Position numbers and translations under genes: made by a program. Source: Bradyrhizobium algeriense (GTDB taxonomy: Bacteria; Pseudomonadota; Alphaproteobacteria; Rhizobiales; Xanthobacteraceae). Taken from it: a stretch of DNA of 64,000 nucleotides. The stretch is from the NCBI RefSeq assembly GCF_036924595.1, contig NZ_JAZHRV010000001.1, positions 5,766,001 to 5,830,000 of the forward strand. Reading direction: 5' to 3'. The notes beneath the pieces were generated by a model. It was not told where the DNA came from. It saw only the letters and a list, made by a program, of their open reading frames with translations, and did no database searches. Position 1 is the first letter of the stretch. The number at the start of each line of letters is the position of its first letter. Of the stretch, positions 28,448 to 38,257 are shown piece after piece.

Positions 28448-30496
28448 TTACGCCGCGACGCGGTGCGCGGCGATGATCTGGTCGGCGGCGCGGCCGGTGA
28501 CTTCGGCCATGCGGTCGAACTGCCTCGTAAAGCTGCCGGCGCCGGCGGTGGCCGAGCGCAATTCCACGATCAGATCGCCGATCTCCGCTTCCGGCATGGT
28601 GGCGCGGACGCAATCCCATCCCGGCCAGTTGTCGCGGGTGTCGAAGCCCAGGATCTGGCCGCGCCGCGCCGACAGGATGGCGTTGATCTTCGCCGTCGCT
28701 TCCGTCGGGCAGACGATCTCCACCATGTGAATCGGCTCCAGCAGTACTGGCTGGCACTGCGGCAGCGCCTCGCTCATGCCGATCCGCGCCGCGGTGCGGA
28801 AGGCGAGATCGGAGGAATCGACGCTGTGATAGGAGCCGTCCGTCAGCGTCACTTGCACGTCGATGACGGGGAAGCCGAGCGGGCCCTTCGTGAGGCCGTC
28901 GACCACGCCCTCCTCCACTGCGCCGATATAGTTGCGCGGCACCGCGCCGCCGACGACCTTTTCGTCGAACGCGAAGCCCGAGCCGCGCGGCATCGGCTTG
29001 ATCTCCAGCACCACATCGCCGAACTGGCCATGGCCGCCGGATTGCTTCTTGTGACGGCCGCGCTGGGTGATTGATTTGCGGATGGTCTCCTGATAGCCGA
29101 TCGCGGGTGCTTGCGATTTGACGTTGACGCCGAAACGGTCCTTGAGCCGCTCGAGCGCGACGCGCAGATGCATCTCGCCCTGCCCCCACAGTACGATGTC
29201 GTGGGTTTGCTGGTTCTGGATCATCGTCAGCGACGGGTCCTCCTCGTTCAGCCGCAGCAGCGCCTGGCCGAGCTTGACGTCGTCCTTGCGGTCGTTCGCC
29301 GCAAGCGACATCGCCAGCACCGGTGGCGTCGGCACGATCTGCACCAGCGTCGGCGGCACGGTCTTGCCGCTCGACAGCGTATCGCCGGTCTTGATCGCGT
29401 CGAGCTTGCCGAGCGCGATCGTGTCTCCGACCTCGGCCGCGGCCCGCTTGGTGTCGTGTCCGCCGCTCACCGCTTGAATACCGGAAACCCGCCCGGCCTC
29501 ACCGGAGGATGATTGCAGCGTCGCGCCGTCATCGAGATGGCCGGCGAGCAGCCGCGTCAGCGACAGCTTGCCGCCGTGCTGCAGATGCAGCGTCTTGAAC
29601 ACATAGGCCAGCGCTTCCTTTTGCGCGGATACGCCGAGCCGCTTCGCCGTCTCGGCAACGCCGGGCGCTTCGTGCCGCAGCGCCTTCATCAGCCTCAGCA
29701 CGCCGTTTTCGCGCGCCGCAGCGCCGAGCAACACCGGGCAGATCAGGCCTTCGCGCAATTCGCGGGCGAGATCGTCGAACACCGCGTCGCGCGGCGGCTG
29801 GATATCCTCCAGCAACTGCTCCATCAGCGCGTCGTCATGGTCGGCGAGTTTTTCCAGCATCGAGAACCGCGCTTCCTTCTCGCGGTCGAGATTGCCGCCT
29901 TCCAGCGCGACGACTTCGGAAGGCTTGTGTTCGCGATAAACAAAGGCGCGCTCCAGCGCGAGATCGACAAAACCTTCGATCAAGTCGCCGTTCCAGATCG
30001 GAATCTGTCGCAGCACCAGCGGTACGCGCGAAGCCGGCTGCAGGGTCGCGAGCGTCTCGCGGATGCGCTTGTTGGCGCGGTCGATCTTGTTCAAAAACAG
30101 AAAACGGGGAATGCCCAAATCTTCCAGCTCACGCAGAATGATCTGCAGTTGCGGCAGCTTCTTCTCATCCGCCTCGCAGACCACGACCGCGGCATCGACC
30201 GCAGGCAACGCGGCGCGCATGTCATGCGCGAACTCGATCGAGCCGGGACAATCGATAAGGGTGTAACTATCGCCCATGAAGCTGGTCGTGGCGGCGGAGA
30301 GGCCTACGCCCATCTTGTGGTTCCGTGCCTCGGGGCTGGAATCGCCGACCGAGGTTCCGGCATCGACGCTGCCGGCATTTTTAATGGCGCCTGTTCGCGC
30401 CAATATCGCCTCCAAAAGTGTGGTTTTACCGCTCTGGAAAGGGCCCACCAGCGCTATGCACCGTGGACCTCGGGGACTTCTGACGTCTTGTCCCAT
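28448..30496 (-). CDS. Elongation factor G-like translational GTPase
   Basis: Protein of 682 residues with the EF-G domain order. The GTPase domain has P-loop GPFQSGKTT rather than the usual GHIDAGKTT, then DCPGS and NKID. It is followed by domain II, III/IV (GYQETIRKSITQRGRHKKQSGG) and a C-terminal EF-G_C domain. The ATG at 30496 has AAGGAGG upstream. Sequence departures in the P-loop and switch place it among the EF-G-like paralogs of alphaproteobacteria rather than the canonical fusA, which normally sits in the str operon. Its exact role in translation is unknown. Confidence 0.87.
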   Translation of the reverse strand: MGQDVRSPRGPRCIALVGPFQSGKTTLLEAILARTGAIKNAGSVDAGTSVGDSSPEARNHKMGVGLSAATTSFMGDSYTLIDCPGSIEFAHDMRAALPAVDAAVVVCEADEKKLPQLQIILRELEDLGIPRFLFLNKIDRANKRIRETLATLQPASRVPLVLRQIPIWNGDLIEGFVDLALERAFVYREHKPSEVVALEGGNLDREKEARFSMLEKLADHDDALMEQLLEDIQPPRDAVFDDLARELREGLICPVLLGAAARENGVLRLMKALRHEAPGVAETAKRLGVSAQKEALAYVFKTLHLQHGGKLSLTRLLAGHLDDGATLQSSSGEAGRVSGIQAVSGGHDTKRAAAEVGDTIALGKLDAIKTGDTLSSGKTVPPTLVQIVPTPPVLAMSLAANDRKDDVKLGQALLRLNEEDPSLTMIQNQQTHDIVLWGQGEMHLRVALERLKDRFGVNVKSQAPAIGYQETIRKSITQRGRHKKQSGGHGQFGDVVLEIKPMPRGSGFAFDEKVVGGAVPRNYIGAVEEGVVDGLTKGPLGFPVIDVQVTLTDGSYHSVDSSDLAFRTAARIGMSEALPQCQPVLLEPIHMVEIVCPTEATAKINAILSARRGQILGFDTRDNWPGWDCVRATMPEAEIGDLIVELRSATAGAGSFTRQFDRMAEVTGRAADQIIAAHRVAA

Positions 30497-30715
30497 TGCC
30501 GCCTCCTTGTTTGGAGCTCGGCCCATGATTGGGTCGGCGGATTGGATGCTCCGCCTGTCTCGTGATTTTGGCAAGCGGGAAAAATTCGCTGCGCTGCGGC
30601 GTGAGGCGGGCTGGGACCTAACCCGTCATCGCGCATCGGATGGTCCTCCAGAGGAGCGATCCAATCAGCGAATTAGTGAACATGCACAGCAATGACGACG
30701 GAGGACGACGAAAGT

Positions 30716-30793
30716 TAACGTCCCGGCCGCAGTTCCAGGCTTTCCAATCCGGCAGCAATGCTGACGCCGAGCGTCGCGCTGCCCTGCGCGCCG
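30716..30793 (-). pseudogene. Remnant of the 3' end of a DUF992 gene
   Basis: These 78 bases match the last part of the intact DUF992 gene at 31824-32306. They encode the same C-terminal tail (SIAAGLESLELRPGR) fused directly to GAQGSATLGV. Compared with the intact gene, about 84 bases are missing between two similar sites, AATGCTGACGCCGA and AATGCCGACGCCGA, as expected from deletion between direct repeats. It abuts the end of the broken hydrolase gene by 4 bases. Confidence 0.7.
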
Positions 30794-30797
30794 TTTG

Positions 30798-31621
30798 CTA
30801 TGCCCGGCGGTCGGAATAGCCATCGATGAACTCGGCGAGGAGGCCCGTGATCTCGGTTGGTCGCTCCAGGCTCGGCAGATGGGCGATGCCGGTCAACATA
30901 TGGCCCGACCCGTTCGGCATCGTCGTTGCGATATGGCGGCATCGTTCCTGAATGTGCGGGAAATCGAGGTCACCCCAGATCACAAGCGATGGCGCCGATA
31001 TCTCGCCGAGACGATGGAAGGCGGGCGCGACATCGAGGTTCGAGCCAACCGGCGGCGACCGTAGCGCAATGGAGTTCATGTCGAGGAATAGCCGGCGCGC
31101 CTCACCCGTGACACGACCCTCGGGCTGCAGTGGACCGTCCAGCCAAAGATGAGCCTTGATGGCGTTCACGCGATCCAGATCGCCGGCTTGTTCGGCGTCC
31201 TTGAGCCTGGCTAAGAGCCCGCGATGTCAGGCGGATGGATCGGCTCAGGCGCGCCGCTCACGGCGGGCGCAATGAGAACGAGGGCGCGGACATGGGATGG
31301 ATGCAGAAGCGCGGTGTCGAGCGCGACCCGTCCACCCTGGGAGCATCCAACAAGGATCGCCGGCGCGCCGTTCCCGACGGCGTCAATCACCGCCAGCAAA
31401 TCCGCGACGGCGGAAAAGTCTTCCTTTTCCGCGCGGGTCTCGCCAAAGCCGCGCCGATCATACGCGATCGCCTTGTTGCTTGCGCCGACGGCATCGAGTT
31501 GCGCGCGCCACATGCGGCTATCGCAGACCGCGGCGTGCAGAAAGACCACGGGGTCGCCGTCGCCGACGACTTTCACAGCCAGCCTGGCTTGGCCGGACGC
31601 AATCTGATGATTTGAATTCAT
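30798..31621 (-). pseudogene. Alpha/beta hydrolase gene broken by a frameshift
   Basis: The N-terminal half reads MNSNHQIASGQARLAVKVVGDGDP (start 31621), with the oxyanion region FLHAAVCDSRMW and the nucleophile elbow GCSQGG. It stops at 31211 (TAG after PPDIAGS). The C-terminal half continues in another frame (LLARLKDAEQAGDLDRVNAIKAHLWLDGP) and holds the lid/acid and His region, VIWGDLDFPHI and GIAHLPSLERP. It ends at 30798. Adding one base near 31213 would rejoin a complete hydrolase of about 275 residues. It is either a pseudogene or a sequence error. It sits between DUF992 sequences. Confidence 0.75.
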
Positions 31622-31730
31622 GATTCGTGCTAGCCGATGCCGAAGGGAGCGGCCAGCAAGTAGCCCACGCAAGGCGCAACGATATGCGCGGAAAAAGACA
31701 AGCCGGAAGCCCCCCGCTGTCCCCCTAACC

Positions 31731-31808
31731 CGTCATTGCGAGCGAAGCGAAGCAATCCATCTATCCCCGTGCGGAGAAATGGATTGCTTCGCTTCGCTCG
31801 CAATGACG
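31731..31808. repeat. Perfect 30-base inverted repeat
   Basis: Arms at 31731-31760 and 31779-31808 are exact reverse complements; they begin CGTCATTGCGAGCG and enclose an 18-base loop. It lies 15 bases past the stop of the DUF992 gene and can fold into a very stable hairpin. It resembles dispersed palindromic repeats of rhizobia and may also end transcription. Confidence 0.7.
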
Positions 31809-31823
31809 TGGAGGCAGCCTTAA

Positions 31824-32306
31824 CTAACGCCCCGGCCGCAGTTCCAAACTCTCCAATCCGGCGGCAATGCTGACGCCGACCTGGCCCTGCACGCTCAAGG
31901 GCTGCAACGCGATCGAATTGGCGGAGCCGCCGACCAGCACGTTGCCGCCAATGCCGACGCCGAGGGTCGCGCTGCCCTGCGCGCCGACATAGTCGCCGGA
32001 CAGGCCGCCCGGCCCGAGCCGCGCGACAGGCGCGAACACGCCCCAGGCCAGCGCCGATTCCTGGGTGATGCCGAGATCGAGTCCGACTTTGCGGATGGTG
32101 GCGATGTAGCGGTCTTCCGGCATGCCGTCGGCGCGCAGCACGCAGCCGAGATTGGTGACGGAACCGACGATGAAGCCGACGCTGGCGCCGCCGCGGCACT
32201 CCAGCACGCCGACCTGCACGCGCTGCACCTGCTGCGCATGGGCGCCGCCTATGGAAGTGGCGAGCATGGTCAGCGCGGCACCGGCGAGAATGAGAGAGCG
32301 ACGCAT
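31824..32306 (-). CDS. DUF992 domain secreted protein
   Basis: Protein of 160 residues with a signal peptide (LILAGAALTMLATSIGGAHAQQ). The DUF992 domain spans the rest: VGVLECRGGASVGFIVGSVTNLGCVLRADG, then GGNVLVGGSANSIALQPLSVQGQVGVSIAAGLESLELRP. Such proteins occur in Rhizobiales, are exported and have no known function. A partial copy of the 3' end lies 1 kb away at 30716-30793, and a second full paralog lies upstream at 32591-33112. Confidence 0.85.
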   Translation of the reverse strand: MRRSLILAGAALTMLATSIGGAHAQQVQRVQVGVLECRGGASVGFIVGSVTNLGCVLRADGMPEDRYIATIRKVGLDLGITQESALAWGVFAPVARLGPGGLSGDYVGAQGSATLGVGIGGNVLVGGSANSIALQPLSVQGQVGVSIAAGLESLELRPGR

Positions 32307-32426
32307 GAAGAATCTCCGGCTGGGAAAATGTGATGCGAGCAGAGAATTGAAGAAGGCGCCGTGCCCGCGGCGCGCTTCGTTCTATGCCACAACATCAGTG
32401 ACCGTGCCAGATTCGCTCTTTGCTAC

Positions 32427-32526
32427 GTCATTCCGGGGCGCGCAAAGCGCGAACCCGCAATCTCGAGATTCCCCGATGCGCAATTGCGCATCTATGGTCT
32501 GGTCCTTCGGACCATCCCGGAATGAC
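32427..32526. repeat. Intergenic palindromic repeat element (GTCATTCCGGG ends)
   Basis: A 100-base element whose ends GTCATTCCGGG and CCCGGAATGAC are exact inverted repeats. Inside are the palindromes ATGCGCAATTGCGCAT and GGTCTGGTCCTTCGGACC-like arms. It lies between the two DUF992 genes and has no coding potential. Confidence 0.65.
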
Positions 32527-32540
32527 AGGGACTCATAATG

Positions 32541-32565
32541 AAAAAAAGGCCCGCTTTCGCGGGCC
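32541..32565 (-). terminator. Intrinsic terminator of the upstream DUF992 gene
   Basis: On the minus strand a 7-base perfect GC stem (GGCCCGC / GCGGGCC, loop GAAA) is followed by seven T residues, 25 bases past the stop at 32591. Confidence 0.85.
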
Positions 32566-32590
32566 TCTTCCTGAAAGATGCTGGTCAATC

Positions 32591-33112
32591 TCAACCGCGA
32601 TGACGATGGCGGTGACGCGTGTGCCGGCGCGGGCCGTAGCCGTTGAACGGCTGCAGCTCGAGGCCGGCGATGCCGGCAGCGACATTCAGCCCGGTCTGTC
32701 CCTGCACGCTGATCGGCTGCAGAGCGTAGGCATTGGCGGGACCGCCAACCAGAAAATTGCCGCCGCCGCCGACGCCGATCGATGCATTGGCGCCGACGCC
32801 GCCATAGCTGCCGGCGAGTTCGCCGCGTCCGAGCCGGCTGTTCGGCGCGCTGACCGCCCAGGACAACTGCGTCTGCTCGGTGACGCCGAGATCGAGACCG
32901 ATGCGCTGCACCTTGGCGATGTAAGGTTCAGGACGGCGGCCTTCGCTGCGGAACACGCATTCCAGGCTCGTCACCGAGCCGACCACGAAGCCGACATTCT
33001 GGCCGCCCTGGCATTGCAGGATGCCGGCGCGAACCACCGGCGGCGCCGCGTCAGCGCTTGCGATCGGCGCGAGCAACGAAAGCGTGGCGAGTGTCAATGT
33101 CAGGAATCGCAT
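32591..33112 (-). CDS. DUF992 domain secreted protein with basic His/Arg tail
   Basis: Protein of 173 residues, paralog of 31824-32306. The ATG at 33112 begins a signal peptide (MRFLTLTLATLSLLAPIASADA), so it is preferred over the longer frame to 33307. The DUF992 core is VRAGILQCQGGQNVGFVVGSVTSLECVF, then GGGGNFLVGGPANAYALQPISVQGQTGLNVAAG. Unlike its paralog it ends in a His/Arg-rich tail (YGPRRHTRHRHRHRG) that might bind metal or polyanions; this is a guess. It has its own terminator. Confidence 0.83.
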   Translation of the reverse strand: MRFLTLTLATLSLLAPIASADAAPPVVRAGILQCQGGQNVGFVVGSVTSLECVFRSEGRRPEPYIAKVQRIGLDLGVTEQTQLSWAVSAPNSRLGRGELAGSYGGVGANASIGVGGGGNFLVGGPANAYALQPISVQGQTGLNVAAGIAGLELQPFNGYGPRRHTRHRHRHRG

Positions 33113-33270
33113 GTGTCCCAGTCTCCGCATGTTGATGAACAAATTCAGCGGAGCGGACAGGATGGAAGCGCCGTGTCGAAAACATGGCGCGCCCATAAAA
33201 AACAGAGCGCCTCGATGAGAAGCCGTCAAAACTTCGCGCAGATCACGCGTGATGTGATTTGACGACCGCT

Positions 33271-33350
33271 TTTTTGACGCGTTTCGCTGACGAGAACCGG
33301 AACCCATCCCGCATCGAGTGCGGGACGGGCCTGTGAGGCGAAAACGCCTC
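33271..33350. repeat. Dispersed repeat, copy 3, with internal hairpin
   Basis: GACGCGTTTCGCTGACGAGAACCGG relates to copies at 10591 and 17461. It carries an inserted hairpin (CCCATCCCGCA / TGCGGGACGGG) and ends GAGGCGAAAACGCC. It touches the stop codon of the leftward aminotransferase gene and may serve as its terminator. Confidence 0.55.
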
Positions 33351-35246
<1,896 letters not shown>

Positions 35247-35900
35247 ATGTACAAACTCTATTCGATGCAGCGCTCCGGCAACAGCTACAAGGTCCGCCTT
35301 GCGCTGGCGCTGCTCAACGCGCCGTATCAGGCGATCGAAGTCGACATTCTCCGCGGCGAAAGCCGCACGCCGGATTTTCTGGAGAAGAATCCCAGCGGAC
35401 AGGTGCCGCTGCTGGAAGTCGCCGACGGACGCTATCTCGCCGAGTCCAACGCCATCCTCTGGTATGTCTGCGGCGGCACTTCGCTGGCTCCGGAGTCACG
35501 GGTCGAGCGCGCCGAAGCGCTGCAATGGATGTTCTTCGAGCAGCACGCGCTCGAGCCCAATATCGGCGCCGCCTATTTCTGGCTGTCGCTGGTCAAAGGC
35601 GGCCGCGACCTGCAGACGCATGCGCTGGAGGACTGGATGGAGCGCGGCTATGCCGCGCTTCAGGTGATGGAAAACCATCTCAAGACCCGCGCCTATTTCG
35701 CCGCGGGGCAGCTGACGGTCGCCGATATCGCGCTGTACGGTTACACACATGTCGCCGACCGCTGCGACTATGACCTGGCGACCTTCCCCGCCATCCGCGC
35801 CTGGCTGCGGCGGGTCGAGCAGACCCCCGGCTTCGTCACCATGGACTGGCAGCCGGAGGCCGAGGTCGACGACCAGGCCGACATCGCCGCCGGCGCATAA
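35247..35900 (+). CDS. Glutathione S-transferase family protein
   Basis: Protein of 217 residues. The N-terminal thioredoxin-like domain starts MYKLYSMQRSGNSYKVRLAL, and the glutathione contact segment NPSGQVPLLEVADGRYLAESNAI is present; a helical C-terminal domain with LTVADIALYGYTHVADRC follows. The ATG at 35247 is preferred to a GTG at 35232. It resembles the 18007-18597 protein in both halves and probably belongs to the same GST subgroup. It is monocistronic; the substrate is unknown. Confidence 0.87.
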   Translation: MYKLYSMQRSGNSYKVRLALALLNAPYQAIEVDILRGESRTPDFLEKNPSGQVPLLEVADGRYLAESNAILWYVCGGTSLAPESRVERAEALQWMFFEQHALEPNIGAAYFWLSLVKGGRDLQTHALEDWMERGYAALQVMENHLKTRAYFAAGQLTVADIALYGYTHVADRCDYDLATFPAIRAWLRRVEQTPGFVTMDWQPEAEVDDQADIAAGA

Positions 35901-35951
35901 CCGCCGCCGCGCCTGCCGCCGGCCTCCTCACTTTCGCGCGAGCATGCCGCC

Positions 35952-35986
35952 AAAGGTTAACAATAGCGGGCATAACGTTAACCTTT
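35952..35986. promoter_or_regulatory. Inverted repeat AAAGGTTAAC-N15-GTTAACCTTT
   Basis: Ten-base perfect arms (35952-35961 and 35977-35986) lie in the region between the GST gene and a small membrane protein gene. It could be an operator upstream of the latter, or a hairpin after the GST gene; there is no T-run. Confidence 0.4.
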
Positions 35987-36106
35987 GCCGCATTCCCGCC
36001 ATTTTCAGCCTCCGGTCGCCGCAATGTTGCCGGTGATGATTGCAAGATTTTCCTGACGTCGCGTGAGTCGCGGGTGATTCGTCCCGCGTTACAAGGATTT
36101 AGGCCA

Positions 36107-36280
36107 ATGATACGGTCACCCGGCGCGGTCGGCTTCGAGAGCAGCCGAGCGCCTGTCGCTTCTTCCCGGTTACTTGGTGCCATCGCCACATCGCTCGCGA
36201 TCGGCACGCTATCGCTTTGCCTCATGGTCACCCTGACGGTGCTGTCGATCAAGGCCACCGTGGCGATGCCCTTTCCGTAA
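36107..36280 (+). CDS. Small single-helix membrane protein (hypothetical)
   Basis: Protein of 57 residues with one strong hydrophobic helix (LLGAIATSLAIGTLSLCLMVTLTVL, here split as LLGAIATSLAIG and TLSLCLMVTLTVL). It follows a polar N terminus. AAGGA lies 12 bases upstream of the ATG, a slightly long spacing. No family is recognised. It lies ahead of the sugar dehydrogenase gene on the same strand, with a 69-base gap. Confidence 0.45.
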   Translation: MIRSPGAVGFESSRAPVASSRLLGAIATSLAIGTLSLCLMVTLTVLSIKATVAMPFP

Positions 36281-36316
36281 TGGTTGCGGCTTTTCCGTTT
36301 GCATCATTAGCGAACG

Positions 36317-36335
36317 CGCGATGACCGTCATCGCG
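36317..36335. promoter_or_regulatory. Perfect palindrome just upstream of the sugar dehydrogenase start
   Basis: CGCGATGAC and GTCATCGCG around a single central base, ending 14 bases before the ATG at 36350. It overlaps the region where a ribosome would bind. It could be a repressor operator or an mRNA hairpin. Confidence 0.4.
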
Positions 36336-36349
36336 ATTGGACGGACAGG

Positions 36350-37510
36350 ATGAAGACACCTGTCGGCCTTGTGACCGCGGCCTTGGCGGTCGCGATCCTG
36401 CTTGCCGTCTCGTTCCTGATCGCCACCAGCACCCGCGGCCAGGAGCAGGCATTTGGTTCGTCGGCGGGCGAACTCGACGTCCGGACCATCGCCAGAGGCC
36501 TCGCTAATCCCTGGGCGCTGGCGTTCCTGCCTGACGGCAAGATGCTGGTGACCGAGCGTCCGGGCCGCATGCGCATCGTTACGACCGAAGGACAGATCTC
36601 GCCGCCGCTGAAGGGCGTTCCCGAGGTCTGGGCGTCCGGCCAGGGCGGCCTGCTCGATGTCGTCGTCGACAAAGCCTTTGCGCAGAACAAAACCATCTAT
36701 TTCTGCTTTGCCGAACGAACCGAAGGTGGCGGGCGCACCACGGTCGCTCGCGCACAACTCAACGACGGCAGCGGCCGCCTCGACGACGTCAAGATCATCT
36801 TCCGCCAGCAAGGGCCGCTGTCATCAGGCAATCACTACGGTTGCCGCATCGCGCAGGCCGAGGACGGCAATCTGTTCGTGGCGCTGGGCGATCATTTCAC
36901 TCACCGCGACCAGGCGCAGAATCTCGGCAACCATCTCGGCAAACTGATCCGGATCGCGCCCGATGGTTCGGTGCCATCAGGCAATCCGTTCGCGGGCCGC
37001 ACTGACGCCAAGCCAGAGATCTGGAGTTACGGGCACCGCAACGTGCAGGCGCTCGCGATCAATCCGGCTTCCGGCGACCCCTGGGAAATCGAGCACGGCC
37101 CGCGCGGCGGCGACGAGGTCAATCTGATCGGCAAGGGCAAGAATTACGGCTGGCCGGTGATCGGCCACGGCATCGATTATTCCGGCGCCAAGATCCACGA
37201 CGCTACGGCCAAGGACGGCATGGAGCAGCCGCTCAAATACTGGGTGCCGTCGATCGCGCCGTCGGGCATGGCCTTCTATACCGGAAAGCTGTTTCCGAAA
37301 TGGAACGGCAGCCTGTTTACCGGCGCGCTGCGCGGCGCGATGCTGGTGCGGCTGACGCTGAACGGCAACGCTGTAACGTCGGAGGAACGCCTGCTGCAAA
37401 ACTTGCATGAGCGTATCAGGGACGTTCGCCAGGGGCCGGACGGCGCGCTGTGGCTGCTGACGGACAGTTCGAACGGACGGGTATTGCGGGTGGCGCCGGT
37501 TGCGAAGTGA
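36350..37510 (+). CDS. PQQ-dependent aldose sugar dehydrogenase-like protein (YliI/Asd type)
   Basis: Six-bladed beta-propeller protein of 386 residues of the soluble glucose dehydrogenase / YliI family, oxidising aldoses in the periplasm with PQQ. The N-terminal hydrophobic segment (ALAVAILLAVSFLIATS) is a signal or anchor. Family motifs are GLANPWALAFLPDGKMLVTERPG, GHRNVQALAINP and HGPRGGDEVNLIGKGKNYGWP. A His in SGNHYGC may be the catalytic base. No PQQ synthesis genes are near. The substrate is inferred only from family. Confidence 0.88.
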   Translation: MKTPVGLVTAALAVAILLAVSFLIATSTRGQEQAFGSSAGELDVRTIARGLANPWALAFLPDGKMLVTERPGRMRIVTTEGQISPPLKGVPEVWASGQGGLLDVVVDKAFAQNKTIYFCFAERTEGGGRTTVARAQLNDGSGRLDDVKIIFRQQGPLSSGNHYGCRIAQAEDGNLFVALGDHFTHRDQAQNLGNHLGKLIRIAPDGSVPSGNPFAGRTDAKPEIWSYGHRNVQALAINPASGDPWEIEHGPRGGDEVNLIGKGKNYGWPVIGHGIDYSGAKIHDATAKDGMEQPLKYWVPSIAPSGMAFYTGKLFPKWNGSLFTGALRGAMLVRLTLNGNAVTSEERLLQNLHERIRDVRQGPDGALWLLTDSSNGRVLRVAPVAK

Positions 37511-37569
37511 AGTTGCGCATTTGGTGGGAACGGCGGGAAACTAAACCTCTTGTTGACACGCGCACTATA

Positions 37570-37587
37570 TGTACATATATCTGTACA
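37570..37587. promoter_or_regulatory. YefM-type operator: two TGTACA hexamers
   Basis: TGTACA at 37570-37575 and again at 37582-37587, centre-to-centre 12 bases, each within an ATATGTACATAT-like palindrome, 30 bases before yefM. In E. coli the YefM-YoeB complex recognises paired palindromes with this same TGTACA core and spacing. Autorepression of this operon is therefore likely. Confidence 0.75.
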
Positions 37588-37616
37588 TATCGCCGTGCAG
37601 CACAAAGGTAGAAGAG

Positions 37617-37895
37617 ATGGCGCACGTTTCTTACACTGAACTGCGTAACAACCTCGCGTCCTACATGGACGCGGTTTGCGATGATCGCGCCCCCCTGTTC
37701 GTCACCCGCCAGAATGCCCGCACCGTCGTTCTCATGGCCGAGGATGAGTATGAGAGTCTCATGGAGACAGTCCACCTCCTGAAGAGTCCCGCCAATGCAG
37801 TACGTCTTCTACGTTCCATCAAGGAAGCGGACGAGGGCAAACTAACTGAACGCGAGTTGATCGAGCCAACAAAGGCAGGTTCGGCCAAGGTATGA
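37617..37895 (+). CDS. yefM: Antitoxin of the Phd/YefM family
   Basis: Antitoxin of 92 residues. The N-terminal DNA-binding fold reads MAHVSYTELRNNLASYMDAVCDDRAPLFVTRQN, with VVLMAEDEYESLMETVHLL following, as in YefM. The charged C terminus normally wraps the toxin. The frame extends upstream to 37569, but that would run through the operator, so the ATG at 37617 is used. The stop overlaps the toxin start by 4 bases. Codon use is less GC-biased than in neighbours, which suggests acquisition. Confidence 0.94.
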   Translation: MAHVSYTELRNNLASYMDAVCDDRAPLFVTRQNARTVVLMAEDEYESLMETVHLLKSPANAVRLLRSIKEADEGKLTERELIEPTKAGSAKV

Positions 37896-38158
37896 AAACC
37901 GCTTGGACGGAAGATGCCTGGCAAGACTATCTGCAATGGCAAAAGGAGGATGAAAAGATCCTCGAAGTCATAAACGGTCTAATCAAAGATATTAAGCGCG
38001 ATCCGTTCAAGGGGCTTGGGAAACCAGAGCCCCTTAAACATGCGCTCCAGGGATGGTGGTCGCGCCGCATTTCAGGCGAACATCGCTTGGTGTATCGCGT
38101 TTCTGGAAAGGGTGACACTCAGCAACTCGACATTGCTCAGTGCCGCTATCATTACTAG
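37892..38158 (+). CDS. yoeB: YoeB-type ribosome-dependent mRNA endonuclease toxin
   Basis: Toxin of 88 residues (Txe/YoeB family), which cleaves mRNA on the ribosome and halts translation when not bound by YefM. The catalytic residues known from E. coli YoeB are conserved: Glu46 in KPEPLKH, Arg65 in SGEHRLVYRV, and the near-terminal His in CRYHY (His87, matching His83). The ATG overlaps the yefM stop (ATGA). All key residues are present, so it is predicted to be functional. Confidence 0.95.
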   Translation: MKTAWTEDAWQDYLQWQKEDEKILEVINGLIKDIKRDPFKGLGKPEPLKHALQGWWSRRISGEHRLVYRVSGKGDTQQLDIAQCRYHY

Positions 38159-38257
38159 CGGGCCATTTTTCCAGCCTTCTTTCTCTTAGCTACTTTCTCA
38201 GCCTTCAGCGGCTCATGCGATTGAGCGGCGTTCCCCGAACACGCCGTTGCCATCAAC

